A DNA stretch of 64,000 nt, from positions 25,099,323-25,163,322 of the forward strand of contig NW_024881272.1 in NCBI RefSeq assembly GCF_018691265.1. The letters are read 5' to 3'. The DNA comes from Tyto alba. Lineage: Eukaryota > Chordata > Aves > Strigiformes > Tytonidae. Made by a program: the position numbers and the translations under genes. Positions 13,801-25,025 of the stretch are shown piece after piece (position 1 is the first letter of the stretch; the number at the start of each line of letters is the position of its first letter). The notes beneath the pieces were generated by a model. It was given only the letters and a program-made list of their open reading frames with translations. It ran no database searches and was not told the origin of the DNA.

Positions 13801-16800
13801 TAGGTGGTAACATGTTGACTATTTAAATGTTGCTGAGTGCAGATGAAAATAGTTTTGTCTAATGATAATAAAGTTATAACTGATGAAGACCATAAATTGT
13901 TTCAGGGAGTAGAGAACTTACAATACTTGACTGTACAAGTAGAGTTTCATATTTTTATGTTGTTAGAAAAGCAGAAGATAGCAGAAACTATGGTTATATG
14001 AATGAATGGATTTTATTACTGTATGAAGTAATGGAAACTGCATTTTAAAATAGCAGTTGTAATTATAACCTGAGATGGGTGGTAAGTGGGTTTCCAAATT
14101 AAGACCATGTGAAGTCTAAATTTATGCTTACTGATTTAAAATTTGTGTTTACTTACGCTGCAGAGTCTATGGGTGAACCTTTGAGAGTTTGGGTATGTCA
14201 TCAGTTTTGGAAGATGTGGCTATAAGGAGATAGAAGAGGAATGTTGTTTGAAGAACTAAAGCAGTGTCCAAGCCTGTGTTTGTTTGAAGGGACTGGGTTT
14301 GAGGAAGAGGTAGGGAGCAAGATCTAGACACAAGGTTGTGTGTATTAGCATGAGCTGAATGACAAAACTTGAACGAACAAGGAATTTGGATGTGATAATG
14401 CAGAACAATAGAGAAAAAGGCCTTTGCGAAGAAAAGGATATTGTAAGCAAAAAGCAGAAGAACTTCTTTGAATGTATTTATTCTGAGCAAAATTCTGATC
14501 ATTGAGCAGTGTTTAGAGTGCTTGCAGAGACCTATCTTTGTCACAGCTTTAAGGTATCTCTGGTAGGAAAACTAAAATGCATATGCTATAATTCTGTGTG
14601 TTTTCATGATGTGTTTGGGACACGTGCTTCACAATGGCATTCAAAACTGATAGTCCTGATAAGTTTTTCACTAGTAGACTTCTCTTTGAGTAATTAAAGT
14701 ATATTTGTGTAAAGAACAGCAAATAATTGTGATAAATACAGCTTTAGTACAGAATTTAAGTAATAAGTGCTATATATTAAACACAGTCAGCATCTTTTTA
14801 CTCACTTAAGTGAATTCCGTTTTGGAGTGGACTCATTGACTCAAAGGAGTTTCATACTTGAAAGAAAATTTGAACACCCTTCTGTGTAACCTGAGGCTCG
14901 TCATCATAGGAAATATAAATTCATAAAACTTGCCTTGTGATAATTGTTAGGCACTAGACTGTCAGTTTGAATGATTGCAGTTCTCATTATCTTCAGATGC
15001 TGCGTGTTATTTTTTTGTCTATGAATATGTTGAATTGATTTTTGGCACATGCAGTCAGTTCTTTTACTGACAGCAGCACTGTTGTAGGTATAAAGTGAGA
15101 AACTGATGTAGTATGCATGGAAAATTACTTGAGGAGCTGTGGAGAAGTTAAGATAAAATATAAATAATTATTCAGACTGTCTTGAACACATGTTGTCACG
15201 GAGTGAGGCTTTGTTCCAGGAGAGTGTTGTTCTCTGGTTCTTATTGACCTTTGTATAAAAACATACTGATGTAGAAAACAAAAATTCTGGATTTTAATTT
15301 AAAATAGTAAAAAATTGGCTGTTTTATTTTGGTGGGTTTTGGCAGGTATTTCCACAGAAAGGCAATGTTAAGATGTCTGCATTTAGTATTTTAACATGGC
15401 TGCACTCTCTGGTAACGCTTTTGGTAACTGTTTCCAAGCATATGATAATAGGAGTATCAGTTTTTGAACATGAAATAGTTTGTTTGCTTAAGTTTCAAAC
15501 TACTTTGTTCTAGTAATGAAAACTGTTTTGAGCCTTAGGACATCTATAAAAATCCTCTGTAACTCTTCAACTAAGCAAAAGCTTTGGAGATTCTTTAGAA
15601 ATTAGTAGCATAATCTTTCACGTTTGACTGCTGGTTTTTGTTTGGTATGTTTTCCTATATTGTATCTTTCTGTTTTTTCCAAGCCATGCAAGTGTGTCTT
15701 TCCAGCCATCCAGAGAGTTTCAGCTCCAAGCGAATGCGTATTTTACCATGTAGAGGAAAGTGGGAATGCAGTGGTTACGCACTTCACCTCTGAACAGCTG
15801 CAGCTCAGAATCTTTCCTAAGAATTAATCTAAAAATCCTTATTATCTTGAGATTACTAGAGAGGGAGAGGTGAAATCTTTTGGCAGAGATAAATGTAGCC
15901 TTGTAAGTGAAACTTACACAACAATCCTGATATCTGAACTTTGATAAACCAAGATACAGAGAGGTTAAGTCATTTGGTCATCAGGAGAACTGGGAGTAAA
16001 GTGTATCTCTCAGACCTTCTGTAAAGCTCAGTTTATTAATGCTTGAAAAGTGTTTGAAGCTCAAATGGACAGTGCTATGAAATAACTTATTCCTGCAGTC
16101 GCTGTATATATTGTGTCTTTGCCATTCTCTTATTTCTGATTCTGTTAAAGATATTTAAAGTCAGTTGTTCAAAAGCCAGGGAATACCTTGATCTCTTACC
16201 TGGCTTGACTATGTTGTTATTGCTAACCTGAGCATTTCTGCAGGAATTGTGATTTTTAAACTTTTCACTGGTAGGAACAGCAGAGTCCTTGTGCTATGAG
16301 AACATGAGGTATGAAGTCAGAATAACTATTACGCTAGCAAGCCTGCTTTAGAGTCACTATCTGTAGTTCTTCCCGTTGTGAACAGAGACTAGAATATATA
16401 ATGTCTAAGTTTTTTTTTTTTTTTTTTTTTTTTTAAGGCTTTTTTTTATTATAGGAATAGATGAGGAGAATTCTTGTATTGTAGCATTTTGGATTGATCA
16501 GAATTCTTTTCACTGAAGGCAATTGTGGCCAACTAAGTATGTATAGTGCAAAATTTGCTGAGACAGTGCCTTATGTGTTCAAAACAAACCAGCTTACCTA
16601 AGCTGATTTATTAGTAAATAGTGTGGAACAACTGACTGAAGGTGCTTCTCGCTTTTGTTATGTATTGCAGTGACCAATTTCCACTAGAAAAAAAAAGAAA
16701 AAAAAAGTGTGTACATCACAAATATGAAATGCTGTCGTGTTGAGACTATAGTGTGAGTATGCAAAAATGTGTGTCAATGTGAACTTTAAGTTATTGGCAA

Positions 16801-18854
16801 GGGGGAAATGTTTATAATAGAGGATCGAAAGATGTGCAGGGTCATAAAAGGATGTGAAATGTAATTAACCTAAACTAACCTTTAAAATATTTTTTGAGCC
16901 TGGTAAATTAAATGGGCTGTTGATATAACTTAATGAGAGATTTTAATTTTATACCTTAAATAATATCCTATTAAAATTCTCAAGATTTTGCTTTGTGGTG
17001 GAATCCACTGAGACTTACATTTTCACAATGACCTCATGATTCAGTAACATTGTTAATATATTTGATGCATATTTGAGGGGTAAGGTCTAGGTTAATGGCA
17101 GCACTTGTTCTTTAAGTGCTTGAAGCCACAGAGCTCTAATTGAAGATATGAATGTTCAAACCTCATTATTTTAATGTGGTCATATGGTATAGTGACAGTA
17201 AAAGTAGTGATATGATGAACTCCTATGACAGGATTCATAATTTGTCTATGAAAACAAATTATTATGTGAAACTTGGAATTAAAATCCTCTGCTTTGGAGT
17301 TGAAATAAAACCTGAAACTTCAGGTCTAACATGGTTTCTGTATTCACTCAAAATTAGAAATCAGTATTTGCATCCCTTTAATATAGAGAATACTGCTCTG
17401 TGATTTGTTTATACATAGTTACACTGCATGCACTAAATTTGTCACACACACAAAAACTTCGTTAGATACTTTGTTACATATTTGTTTCAAATAGTTAAGT
17501 CTGCAGAGTTACTTTTAGCAAATTTGTGTCTTGAATCTTCTAAATATTGGTAATTGATCTCATCTAATGGATGAGCTGTTGCCACGGAAAATACATAGTG
17601 CGTGTGTCACAGTGTCAGGAATCCAGGGGTTGAAGACAAAGATCAGAATGTTCGTTACTGCTTGCATTTCATCAGTGCTGCTAACGTTGCTTGCCTGTTT
17701 GCAGCTTTGCACTCTGTGCTGTCTCTAGTGTGAGTTAGATCCCTTTTAAGATCCCTCCTGTTCTGATGTACCTAAGCTCTCCTTTCCCTTCTGTGCTCTC
17801 CCAGAAGTGTTTATTTCTTTCTGTGGCTTCCCTTACCCCCAGAAAATGGGGAAGAAACCTCCCCATGGTAAAAATTAGTTCATATTATTTGATGATAGCC
17901 AGAAAAGTTGTGAATTCAGACTGCTTTGTGCACGAGTAAATTTCTACTGTGACCTCCTTAATCCCACTCCAATGTAAATTCTTTGGGCTGCGGACCACTG
18001 GTCTGGGAATCTTACCGTGAAAGCTACAGAGTTGTGTCTTGTATTATGGTTTCACTGTTGCTCAAAATTTGCACGTCTCCTTCTTACCATACAGTTACTA
18101 GTTGTGGTACAACCTTTATTTCTGTAGTATCTCTTTGTTAAATGAACAGTGTTTTGAATCATGGGCTTTTGATTCACAAGCTCTTTGACTCTGTTCAAAT
18201 AGACAGTATGCAATGTAAAATTAAGTTTGTGGGTATTATTAAATCTGTTGATAACTATTTGTTTGGACTATTGTTGTTTTGCCTTAAAATCCACTTATCA
18301 ATTCATTTCAAAAGAAAGTAAAATATAAAGAGTTATGAATTTAAAACACGTGCATGCATTTCTTATCAAAGAAATCTTAATTCTTATTAGAACAAAATAG
18401 GCTAAGGAAATAAGTAGATAAATTTTGCAAGATAAACTGATGAGGCTTTTGAAAGAAAAGAGGAACAATTTGTAATATTGCATACATGCAGAACTATCTG
18501 AATTGAGAGGAAAAGTACCACACCAACATTGTCAATTCATATTGATCAGGCATCATCATCAATCCTGATTTAAATAGGCAGCTGTTTAAAGTGGTACAAT
18601 GACATCTCTTTATTTTCTATATGATTACTTGCCTGCTGACGTTTATTTTCTCAATGTAATTTACATACTGTGTTTAAAATGTTGCTGACTAAGAAACAGC
18701 TGAATTACACCAGATGTAGAATGGAAAAAAAATCAGACCTTTTTGTGGCTGGCATGAACATCAGGTAACATCTACAAACAAAACACTTGATTTCACATAC
18801 CAACTTAATTCCAAGAGAGCACTCTAATAAATTGAATGGAATGTTTCTTGCTCT

Positions 18855-18893
<39 letters not shown>

Positions 18894-20050
18894 TTAAACG
18901 CTAAAGGTTATTTAGAAATCAGCTATATATAGATTAGATTTAAAAGAAAATGGCAGCAAATCTTTGTATAAATGAGAGGTGTTGAAAACCTTGGGGGGAC
19001 TCTGTTACATGTGGATTATTGTCAGACAAATCTGTGATATCAGCTTCCCCAGGAAAGTGTCAGGAATAGATTAAAACCCATTTAACTGGAGGGGTGCTTG
19101 GCCATTAAACTTGGCTCCACAATGATGTGATAGATATCCTTTACTGTTCTAATTACTGAATTCCTCTATTTTTCCATAAGCAAAAGGTAAACTGCTGCTC
19201 TTCCCCTTGGCTTACTATAAGTTGCAATAATTTCAAGGGAAAGGTGTGGTGCCTAACTTCTTCAATAAAGTACATTAATGATGCATGCCCTTCCATCTGC
19301 TGCCTGATTTCTTTTTTGTCCCATTATTAACAAGGCTTTTATCATCAAGCTTTGCCTGCACTGTATGAAATCTCCATCTGAAAATAGCCATAGGGAACCA
19401 TTAGTAATTGTTAGCGCTATTTTTCCTTGCACATCAGGAAACTTCTCCAGTAGTTTGGGAGGTTCAAAAGTAGGTAATCACAATTTCACATTCTGGAGCA
19501 AGCAGTGAAAGACTGGTTAAACTCCATTTTGTGTGGAGTAAAATGGCTAAAGTGGATTTAAGTCCATTTCACCTAAGCTACATAACTGAGCTTATTGTTT
19601 TTGTTAAAAGCTTTTGTTCTGTGTTGAATCCCTCAGTTCAGAGTAGTGGACAGTGTATAATAATGTTCACTACCCGTAAGGATAATTATTACATTTTCTA
19701 CTACATGTTTTACAGCGAATTACTTTAATCCCATAAAATGCTCAATTCAGACATGGCTATGCTGAGGACTGGATGTCTCATTTACATGTAGTTCTGTGTC
19801 CCAGTATTGTATCCTCAGAGTAGATGGGAAAGGTTAAAGAGGTTGGGGTTGTGGCTGGGTGGTGCTGCATGTTTAAAGACCCTCCTCCCTGCTCCCATTT
19901 GAAACAGGCCAAGTGTCAGTGAGTAGCCCAGACCACCTAAGCGCTGAAACTTGGATCTAATTAAGAAGTAGTAATCTGGGGCCTCTGTTGCCCTCTGTAT
20001 GACAAGGGTAGGTGATGCTGAGTGCAGTGTGCTGAGGAAGATTGGACACC
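7860..20050 (+). other. MAST2: MAST2 giant intron, proximal part
   Basis: Intronic sequence beginning GTGAGTGAG. It holds homopolymer runs (A at 8047..8067, T at 16410..16434, T at 18858..18890), a 10-bp tandem duplication at 10978..10997 and a possible CR1 3'-end scrap near 10500..10560. Several minus-strand open frames of 90-140 codons occur (for example 8199..8495 and 11523..11942), treated in the findings. No + strand exon with MAST similarity was found. Confidence 0.7.
10500..10560 (-). mobile_element. Possible CR1 LINE 3'-end scrap
   Basis: Read on the minus strand this contains GACTAGATGATC followed by CTGAAGGTC, resembling the conserved end of the CR1 3' UTR (GGACTAGATGATCT...AGGTCCCTTCC). 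Only this short block is recognisable and the flanks are not clearly CR1, so chance similarity is possible. Confidence 0.3.
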
Positions 20051-20054
20051 GCAG

Positions 20055-20740
20055 AATCAAATGTTACTGGGAGACTTCAGTTACTCATGTGTAGACTGGA
20101 CGGACACCTGCCACACCGGGACTTGAGGAGAGTAAACTTTACATGTTCAGTGACTCTTTCATTAAGTCAGATCAAGCTCTAGCAAAGAGCCCATGGGAGG
20201 AGAGGTAACATTGCTTTTATCCTTAGCAGTGCTCAATTCTGGTTCGAAATGTAAGTCAAAAAGCCACCCTAAAGGCTGAAGCTGAATATATGTACGCAGA
20301 GCTAAAAATAGTCAGAAACCTGTTAAAATTGCTCTCAGTTTCAAAAAGATGAACTGATTTAGAAAGAGGAAGCTTGTTGAAGAGCAAGAAACATCAGCTA
20401 AGAGACCTGCATTCTTAAAGTCTCCATGAAACTGAGTTAAGAACCTCTTCTTCAAGGCAGAGAAATGCAGTGTTCCCCCCCTTGAGTAAGAATTAAGAAT
20501 GGTTCAAAGGAAAGCGGAGTAGTTAAAAACAGAATAGGAGAGGTTGTTAATTCAGTGAGTAAAAGGAGATAATTACACATCTTTAAAATAATTGAAGAAT
20601 GAAATGTGTGAATTACTATTTGTCCTGAATAGCCAATTGCTTAAAATAGTTTCAGTAGTTGAGGACTGGAAACTGGCAAATGTGGTACCAATATTTTAAA
20701 AAAGCATTCCAGGAGAGATCTGTGGAGTTACAGAACTGCA
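20055..20740 (+). mobile_element. Decayed CR1/L3-like LINE fragment (ORF2 endonuclease and RT remnants)
   Basis: Two coding motifs of a non-LTR retrotransposon lie on the + strand. At 20064..20105 the frame reads LLGDFSYSCVDWTD, resembling the GDFN-type motif of the CR1/L3 endonuclease. At 20661..20699 it reads EDWKLANVVPIF followed by a stop, matching the start of the reverse-transcriptase domain (typically DWKxANVVPIFKKG), and the downstream bases continue the resemblance weakly. The two motifs are 597 bases apart, much closer than in an intact ORF2, so the interior has lost sequence. In-frame stops show it is long dead. The family name is recalled, not searched. Confidence 0.68.
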
Positions 20741-20799
20741 GATGTTCGCTTCATGCTATAGTTGCCTGAACCCTAATTCCTGTGAGTGTAATTTACCAT

Positions 20800-21000
20800 T
20801 TGGTTGCATTAACACAATATTTGAATAGAGAAGCATTACCAAGTCATTCAGATAACCCTGACAGTGCTGACCTCACTGTTTATACTTTGCTATTACAGTA
20901 CGTTTGTCATCAGTGGTTTTATATTTATTTCTAGGTCATCAATTAAAATGCTGAATAATGTTATATGCATGACTGTTCTGTTGACACAGAATGGTCATAT
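20800..21000. repeat. Possible second old interspersed-repeat fragment
   Basis: The segment around 20930..20965 (TCTAGGTCATCAATTAAAATG) resembles a phrase common in old amniote LINE-derived repeats (AGGTCATTAATAAAAATGTTGAA). It adjoins the LINE remnant just upstream and may be part of one repeat cluster. The match is short and from memory. Confidence 0.25.
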
Positions 21001-24000
21001 TCAATAGCAATTCTTAATCTGACAGCTACTTTTAAAAATTCAATTGACTGGCAGGTTCTTAACCCAGAAAGTTTTGCTGTTTCCTAAAGATTAATTTTTT
21101 AGAAATGTAGTTTGCAGGCAAGTTAAAAGCTCTGAACCATTCTGTCTGGTGCCTACATGTTTACTTTGAGTAGAGCCAGTAATTTAAATACCCCGACTCC
21201 CACCTCCCCCATCCAAAAACACATAAGAACTCTCCTCAGAAATTGCAGTGATTTATTTGCAACCTTAATTTTCCATAAAAATCTCAACAACTGATGTTAC
21301 TTCTACTTTTTCTTTAATTGGAAAACCTGATACAGGATTAAAATAATTATTTTGCCTGGGATTGTCATCATCCTATCTGCTCTGGAACCTCTTGGATAAT
21401 CTGTTTACTCCTTGGCTCTTGTTTGGCTGGGTAGGAATGGGCTTTTTTGGACTTTTCCTCTGCTTCCTGTTGCAAAAGACGGTTTGAAGATGGTACGGAG
21501 AAGGAGAGGGGGCTGCTAGTGTGGGAAATTCAGGAGCACAGGACAGAGAGCAAACTGCTACAATAAACTGATAATGCTGATGTCTGATAACTTTGAGGTA
21601 TATTTAGAATAGTGCTGCTGCTGTCGTGCTTGTGTTTTGCCCATTGCAGCTCATGCTTTCATTTAGTTGCTTTCTACTTCAGTGGCTTCAGAAGGAAACC
21701 TCAGGAGACAGATGTTAATTCAGCTTCATTACCTATTCTGGAAAGACCTTCTCCTTCCCTTGAATTCTACCTTGGCTGTACAGGTTTGTGTTCTTCTGTG
21801 AGATCATTCTGTCAATATAGGCTTGTTTACTTCACGACTTTGGCAATTTTGGAAGGTTCCTTTCAATATTAAGCCATCCACCTTTTGCGTTAGCAGATTA
21901 TTTTTCAGCTGGAACTGTGGATTGCTACTGGTGATTGCCAGTGATTGTTTCTTCTGTGAAGACCTAATGTTTCGGTAGAATTGAATTCTCTGTTTTCTAA
22001 TGTAGTTTCCTTCATTAGTTAGTTTCTTTTTCTGGATCCTGTCAGACTTGGTATGATACTAGTCTTCAGAGAAGCTTCTTTTGTTGATGCATTTAGAAAA
22101 GGCTCTACTTCTTTCATGGAAAGAATTTTCTCTAGGGATGCTGCCAAGACTCAGAAGACCAAGAAAGCTTATGGCTTTGTATTTGAGTGTAATCAAACTG
22201 GCACTCATTGTCATTTTGTTGCTTTAGAGCTGGAACAGATCTGTAGATAAATATGTATTTTTGGCATTGACTTTAACCAAAATTGAAAGTAATGGTGTAA
22301 ATGATCATGAGTGCCAGAAACAGTGAGCAGTGGTAGGGAATCAAAGTTTCTGCAATTGTTCCTTTCCTGGTAATTTTCAAGCCACTGGCCATTTTCATCC
22401 AGGCTTGAAAAGAAGAAGAAATGTCAAAAATAATTATAATTGCAATTTCATAAGAATTGGAACCAAGTAGGAGACATTCACTCAGAGAGAGACAGTTCAT
22501 TGTTTATTGTGGCTTGGCAGCACTGGCAGACACTCAAATATGACAGCTCTCGATTAGCTGGGGGAGGTGCTGTCTCCAGTTGGGTGGAGGTAAAATAGGA
22601 GAGCTGGTGTTACCTCTGCAAGGACTGTGGGATGGAGCAAGATGACAAAGAGAAAAACTCGAGTTTGTAGGAAACTGGGTGTTTAATTCTCTTGCTTGAG
22701 AATCATCTTCTTCATATTGCAGTACCAAAAGAATTTGACATCCTTCTGTTTCCAAGAACACTTATGTTGGTGACCTAACTCTGGGCATGGTTGGAAGGAC
22801 AGCTTTTGAAAGGCTTTTTCTAATGCTTCCCTGTTGTCAGTTTGGCATATTACTTTTACTGTGGAAGGAATGGCTACTCCAGCAAACTGAAGATCTTTCC
22901 ATGTGCTGCCTTTGCAGCGTTCTGTGGCTGTCCCAAGCTGAGACTGCACTCAAGGGTTAGCACAAGGAAGTGATGAGTGTCTGTCTTGGACTGTAAATCT
23001 GACCTTTCAGAAACAGGGGGAGGGAACCGTCACATTTTGGTTGTGCATGTTGGAGCAGATCATACTTGTGGCATCATCTGCAGTTTATTTCTTTGCTTTT
23101 CACTAGTAAAGACATTAAAAAAATTAGTATTCTACAAGCTTGAAAGACAGACTATTATCTAATTGGCTTTTGGTTAGGAGGATACTGATTTCTAGGTCAA
23201 TGTAAAACAAATGAGCATTTAAATTGAAGAGGAGCAGCTGTTCCAAAGCCCCTTTCCACAGTGCCTGGTTTTGTTAAGGATAATTATGTCTAATTTTAAA
23301 TTATGATAGCTTTGAGTATTGAGCTTTGCCTTGTTATATCGACTAGCTCATTCTCCTTCATCAGTAAGAATGTTCCATCGTGGAGCTAGGTTTCTGATTG
23401 GATTTATATTTCTGGGCCTTTTGAATTATGAAGAAAAATACAGCTCTAAAGATGGGGTTTTCAACACTTTCATGACAATGTTACCATAATCCCATTTTAT
23501 TTTTTGAGGTCTCAAAACACAATGTTGGCTGATTCCTGTGGAAAGATACTACTGGGAAAATACATACTTATGTAAATGTGTAAGATTTTTGTTTACATTT
23601 TTGGCTTGAAAATGGAAGCATTAGACTCCAGTGCTGAAAATTCCGAGAAAGCTTTTGTCAGATCTTGGAAGGAAACATGCTGAAGATGTCCTGTGGATTA
23701 CATACTGCTTGTTTCAATTAACACATTGATATTCTCTGTCAGTTCTTGAGACAAAAGTCCAGGTGACAATTCAAATGATGCATGAAAATAATATTTCAGT
23801 TTTTTCTGGTAAGCTTAGATTTTTTTTTTTTTTTTTTAAACAAAGAATAAAAGATTTCAACTGCTAAGATCAGTGTTATATTAGTAATTCAGTAGGATGT
23901 CTGAACACTTTAAAGAACATATATTGCAAATTGTTGCTGCAATGAAGCATGTTTGTTTTTATGAAATGTTTGTTGCTGCACATGGCAGTATTGTAGGGTC

Positions 24001-24008
24001 ATGCCTAA
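21000..24008 (+). other. MAST2: MAST2 giant intron segment without recognised elements
   Basis: Intronic DNA. Minus-strand open frames with protein-like composition occur between about 22190 and 22950, with an AATAAA on the same strand (plus coordinates 22503..22508); see findings. A T-run lies near 23820..23837. I could assign no exon. Confidence 0.6.
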
Positions 24009-24014
24009 GAATTG
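24009..24014. repeat. Target-site duplication, left copy (GAATTG)
   Basis: GAATTG immediately precedes the TG start of the LTR at 24015. The same six bases immediately follow its CA end at 25020..25025. A 6-bp duplication is typical of alpha/beta-retrovirus-like (ERVK-type) integrases. Confidence 0.85.
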
Positions 24015-24206
24015 TGTGGTTAAATTTGTATTGTGTTTGCGTGGCAGGGTTATGGTACCGGGGGGGCTACAGGGGCGGCTTCTGTGAGGAGCTGCTGGAA
24101 GCTTCCCCCATGTCTGATGGAGCCAACACCAGCCGGCTCCGAGACAGACCCGCTGCTGGCCAAGGCCGAGCCCATCAGCGATGGCGGTAGCGCCTCTGGG
24201 GTGATG

Positions 24207-24213
24207 TATTAAA
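24207..24213 (+). promoter_or_regulatory. TATA-like box of the LTR
   Basis: TATTAAA sits about 190 bases into the LTR and about 640 bases upstream of its polyadenylation signal. This is a plausible U3 position, assuming a long R region. Activity cannot be judged from sequence. Confidence 0.4.
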
Positions 24214-24349
24214 GAAGGGGGAGAAGTTGCTGCATGACAGCAACTGCAGCTGGAGAGAGGAGTGAGAATGTGAGAGCAACAGCTCTGCAGACAGCAAGGT
24301 CAGTGAAGGAGGAGGGTGAGATTCCCCTGCAGCCCGTGGTGAAGCCCAT

Positions 24350-24712
24350 GGTGGGGCAGGCTGTGCCCGGCAGCCCGGGGAGGTCCGTGGTGGAGCAGAT
24401 CTCCACCGGCAGCCCAGGGAGGACCCCACCCCAGAGCGTGGATGCTCAAAGGAGGCTGTGACCCCGTGGGAAGCCTGTGCAGGACCTGTGGGCCCACGGA
24501 GAGAGGAGCCCACGCGGGAGCAGGTTTGCTGGCAGGACTTGTGACCCCGTGGGGGACCCTTGCTGGAGCAGTCTGTTCCTGGAGGACTGCACCCCGTGGG
24601 AGGGATCCACACCCGAGCAATTTGTGAAGAACTGCAGCCTCTGAGAAGGACCCACATTGGAGAAGTTTGTGGAGGACTGTCTCCTGTGGGAGGGACCCCA
24701 TGCTGGAGCAGG
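24350..24712 (+). repeat. Degenerate about 45-49-bp tandem repeats inside the LTR
   Basis: The motif GGAGCAG (or close variants), followed by a GAACTGCAGCCC/GGACTGCACCCCGTGGGAGGGACCC-like phrase, recurs. Its starts at 24565, 24614, 24659 and 24705 are spaced 49, 45 and 46 bases apart. Looser copies lie upstream to about 24350. The array explains the long overlapping open frames on both strands here. Confidence 0.6.
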
Positions 24713-24847
24713 GTAAGAGTGCTGCTGAGGCAGGAGGAGGTAGAGAACTCAGGAGTAAAGTTAAGCCTGGGAATAAAGGATAGGTAGGGGGAAGGTGTCT
24801 TAAGGTTTAGGTTTTATTTCTTGTTATGCTACCCTTATTTGATTGGT

Positions 24848-24853
24848 AATAAA
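24848..24853 (+). terminator. LTR polyadenylation signal AATAAA
   Basis: AATAAA about 170 bases from the LTR 3' end, followed by a T/G-rich segment (GAGTCTGTTTTG). It would be the R/U5 cleavage signal of the provirus. In the sense orientation it could in principle cause premature polyadenylation of MAST2 pre-mRNA. Confidence 0.6.
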
Positions 24854-25019
24854 TTAAACTAATTTCCCCAAGTTGAGTCTGTTTTGCCCGTGACAGTAAT
24901 TGGTGAGTTATCTCAACCCATGAGCCTTTTATTATATTTTCTCTCCCCTGTCCACCTGAGGAGGAGTGATAGAGTGACTTTGGTGGGCACCTGGCATCCA
25001 GCCAGGGTCAACCACCACA

Positions 25020-25025
25020 GAATTG
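25020..25025. repeat. Target-site duplication, right copy (GAATTG)
   Basis: Second copy of the hexamer flanking the LTR. It is identical to 24009..24014, so the insertion is young enough for both copies to be intact. Confidence 0.85.

Larger units (their letters stand above)
24015..25019 (+). mobile_element. Solitary endogenous retrovirus LTR, about 1.0 kb
   Basis: This 1,005-bp element starts TGTGGTT and ends AACCACCACA, giving canonical TG...CA termini with a short imperfect inverted repeat, and is flanked by the direct repeat GAATTG. It stands out from the AT-rich surroundings by its GC- and CpG-rich body (about 24055..24700). A TATA-like TATTAAA lies at 24207..24213. A polyadenylation signal AATAAA lies at 24848..24853, followed by a T/G-rich stretch and a U5-like tail. 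No primer-binding site, gag-pol or second LTR follows: the sequence returns to intron right after the duplication. It is therefore a solo LTR left by recombination, in the same orientation as MAST2. I recognise the general sequence as a repeat family seen in bird genomes but cannot name it. Open frames inside it, on both strands, are not genes. Confidence 0.88.

Noticed and set aside
8199..14219. A nested minus-strand gene made of candidate exons at 14219..14157, 11949..11535 and 8478..8199
   Set aside because: Each piece has splice-like borders and an open frame, but the phases do not fit. The 14157 exon and the 11535 exon both end in phase 0. Joined directly, the 11949 exon would hit a stop and the 8478 exon would be read in the wrong frame. 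With no recognised homology the assembly is unsupported.
14167..14544. 125-codon minus-strand open frame
   Set aside because: The length is expected by chance in 64 kb of AT-rich DNA (a few intervals above 120 codons). Composition is hydrophobic and low in information, with no known family.
20238..20252. GGTTCGAAAT resembling a tRNA T-loop
   Set aside because: No acceptor stem, D-arm or anticodon arm can be folded around it; it lies inside the decayed LINE.
24175..24701. Overlapping 133-160-codon minus-strand open frames and shorter + strand ones
   Set aside because: They lie wholly inside the GC-rich tandem repeats of the LTR. Their Pro/Ser/Gly-rich translations follow from composition, not coding.
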